DNA of 5,078 bases, taken from NCBI GenBank assembly GCA_018303575.1, contig JAGVXW010000075.1:1-5078 (forward strand), written 5' to 3'. The position numbers and the translations under genes are program-made. Of the stretch, positions 4,884 to 5,078 are shown one piece after another. The first letter of the stretch is position 1. Every line of letters starts with the position of its first letter. The stretch is from Candidatus Woesearchaeota archaeon (GTDB lineage Archaea > Nanobdellota > Nanobdellia > Woesearchaeales > WJIZ01). Below the pieces are notes generated by a model. It was not told the DNA's origin and did not search any database. It was given only the letters and a program-made list of their open reading frames with translations.

Positions 4884-5078
4884 GGCGCTGACGGGCTTCT
4901 CGCCAAGCTCGAAGCCCTACAGCCACCCCGAAGGGGGCATACTCACTAACGTTCGTAGGTTCTTGGCTACGCCTGCGAACCATCCCCCGGCTGTCAGCGC
5001 CACCGAGAAGCTAGCCCCGGTTCGCCAGCGCCGACGTGGCGTGCGGCGAGGCCCGCCCCTGGGCCGAGTAGGCTTTTC
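4884..5078 (-). repeat. Structured repeat element, copy C (inverted, expanded, cut by the window edge)
   Basis: Read on the minus strand, this matches copy A. Domain 1 is cut by the edge: the GAAAAGCC half-arm (5078-5071), TACTC, the GGCCC/GGGCC arm (5065-5061 with 5054-5050), TCGC, and CGCACGCC (5045-5038) remain. Domain 2 (5001-4884) keeps the closing stem CAGCGCC/GGCGCTG and the identical GGGCTTC arm. Its other arm is ACAGCC/GGCTGT (4919-4924, 4989-4994), replacing CCGGAC/GTCCGG of copy A without losing pairing. That arm is extended by a hairpin (4951-4959 with 4972-4980). Another 31 bases lie between the domains, flanked by repeated CAGCGCC at 4995-5001 and 5026-5032. The missing closing strand should lie just past 5078. 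It starts 33 bases after the radical-SAM stop. Confidence 0.72.

Noticed and set aside
4717..4983. An 88-residue minus-strand frame across the radical-SAM end and copy C
   Set aside because: It combines antisense of a clear gene with repeat sequence and shows no domain.
4884..5078. CRISPR array or integron attC site
   Set aside because: There is no regular repeat-spacer pattern, and no attC core boxes or integrase gene.

Overview
The window looks archaeal. Strong TATA/BRE-like promoter boxes sit about 25 bases ahead of probable transcript starts. One gene appears to be read from a leaderless or nearly leaderless transcript. The radical-SAM/TRAM protein and the anaerobic ribonucleotide reductase are both of types I associate with archaea. 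The lineage cannot be fixed from these 5 kb; an uncultivated anaerobic archaeon is the best guess.

Layout, left to right. Bases 1-881 (minus strand) hold the N-terminal 293 residues of a class III anaerobic ribonucleotide reductase (NrdD) with an ATP-cone; the gene runs off the left edge. Its promoter region (882-990) has a good Shine-Dalgarno site, a proximal TATA box and a tandem 13-base-period repeat. Divergent from it, at 1174-2163 (plus), is a one-component regulator with an N-terminal winged helix and two PAS domains. A convergent two-gene operon (minus, 3513 to 2288) encodes an AbiEii-type nucleotidyltransferase toxin followed by an AbiEi-type antitoxin, overlapping by 31 bases and in the reverse of the usual order. 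A nearly palindromic TATA element at 3527-3544 probably drives both this operon and the divergent radical-SAM/TRAM gene at 3607-4851 (plus).

The most unusual content is between the genes. A structured element occurs three times: copy A (1010-1147, plus), copy B (2168-2230, plus, first half only) and copy C (4884 to the right edge, inverted). Its first half folds on paper into a three-way-junction cloverleaf with nearly invariant joining strands (AC, TACTC, TCGC). Its second half, in A and C, folds into another three-way junction. Several stems differ in sequence between copies but keep pairing through compensatory changes. Copy A lies between a TATA box and the start of the PAS regulator, B lies directly after that gene's stop, and C follows the radical-SAM gene in the opposite direction. 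I do not recognise the family; a structured mobile repeat or a non-coding RNA family are the main options.

The PAS regulator next to nrdD may link redox or ligand state to deoxyribonucleotide synthesis. The AbiE pair is a toxin-antitoxin/phage-defence cassette. The radical-SAM protein is probably an unrelated housekeeping enzyme. A and C bracket the PAS, AbiE and radical-SAM genes as inverted copies about 3.7 kb apart.
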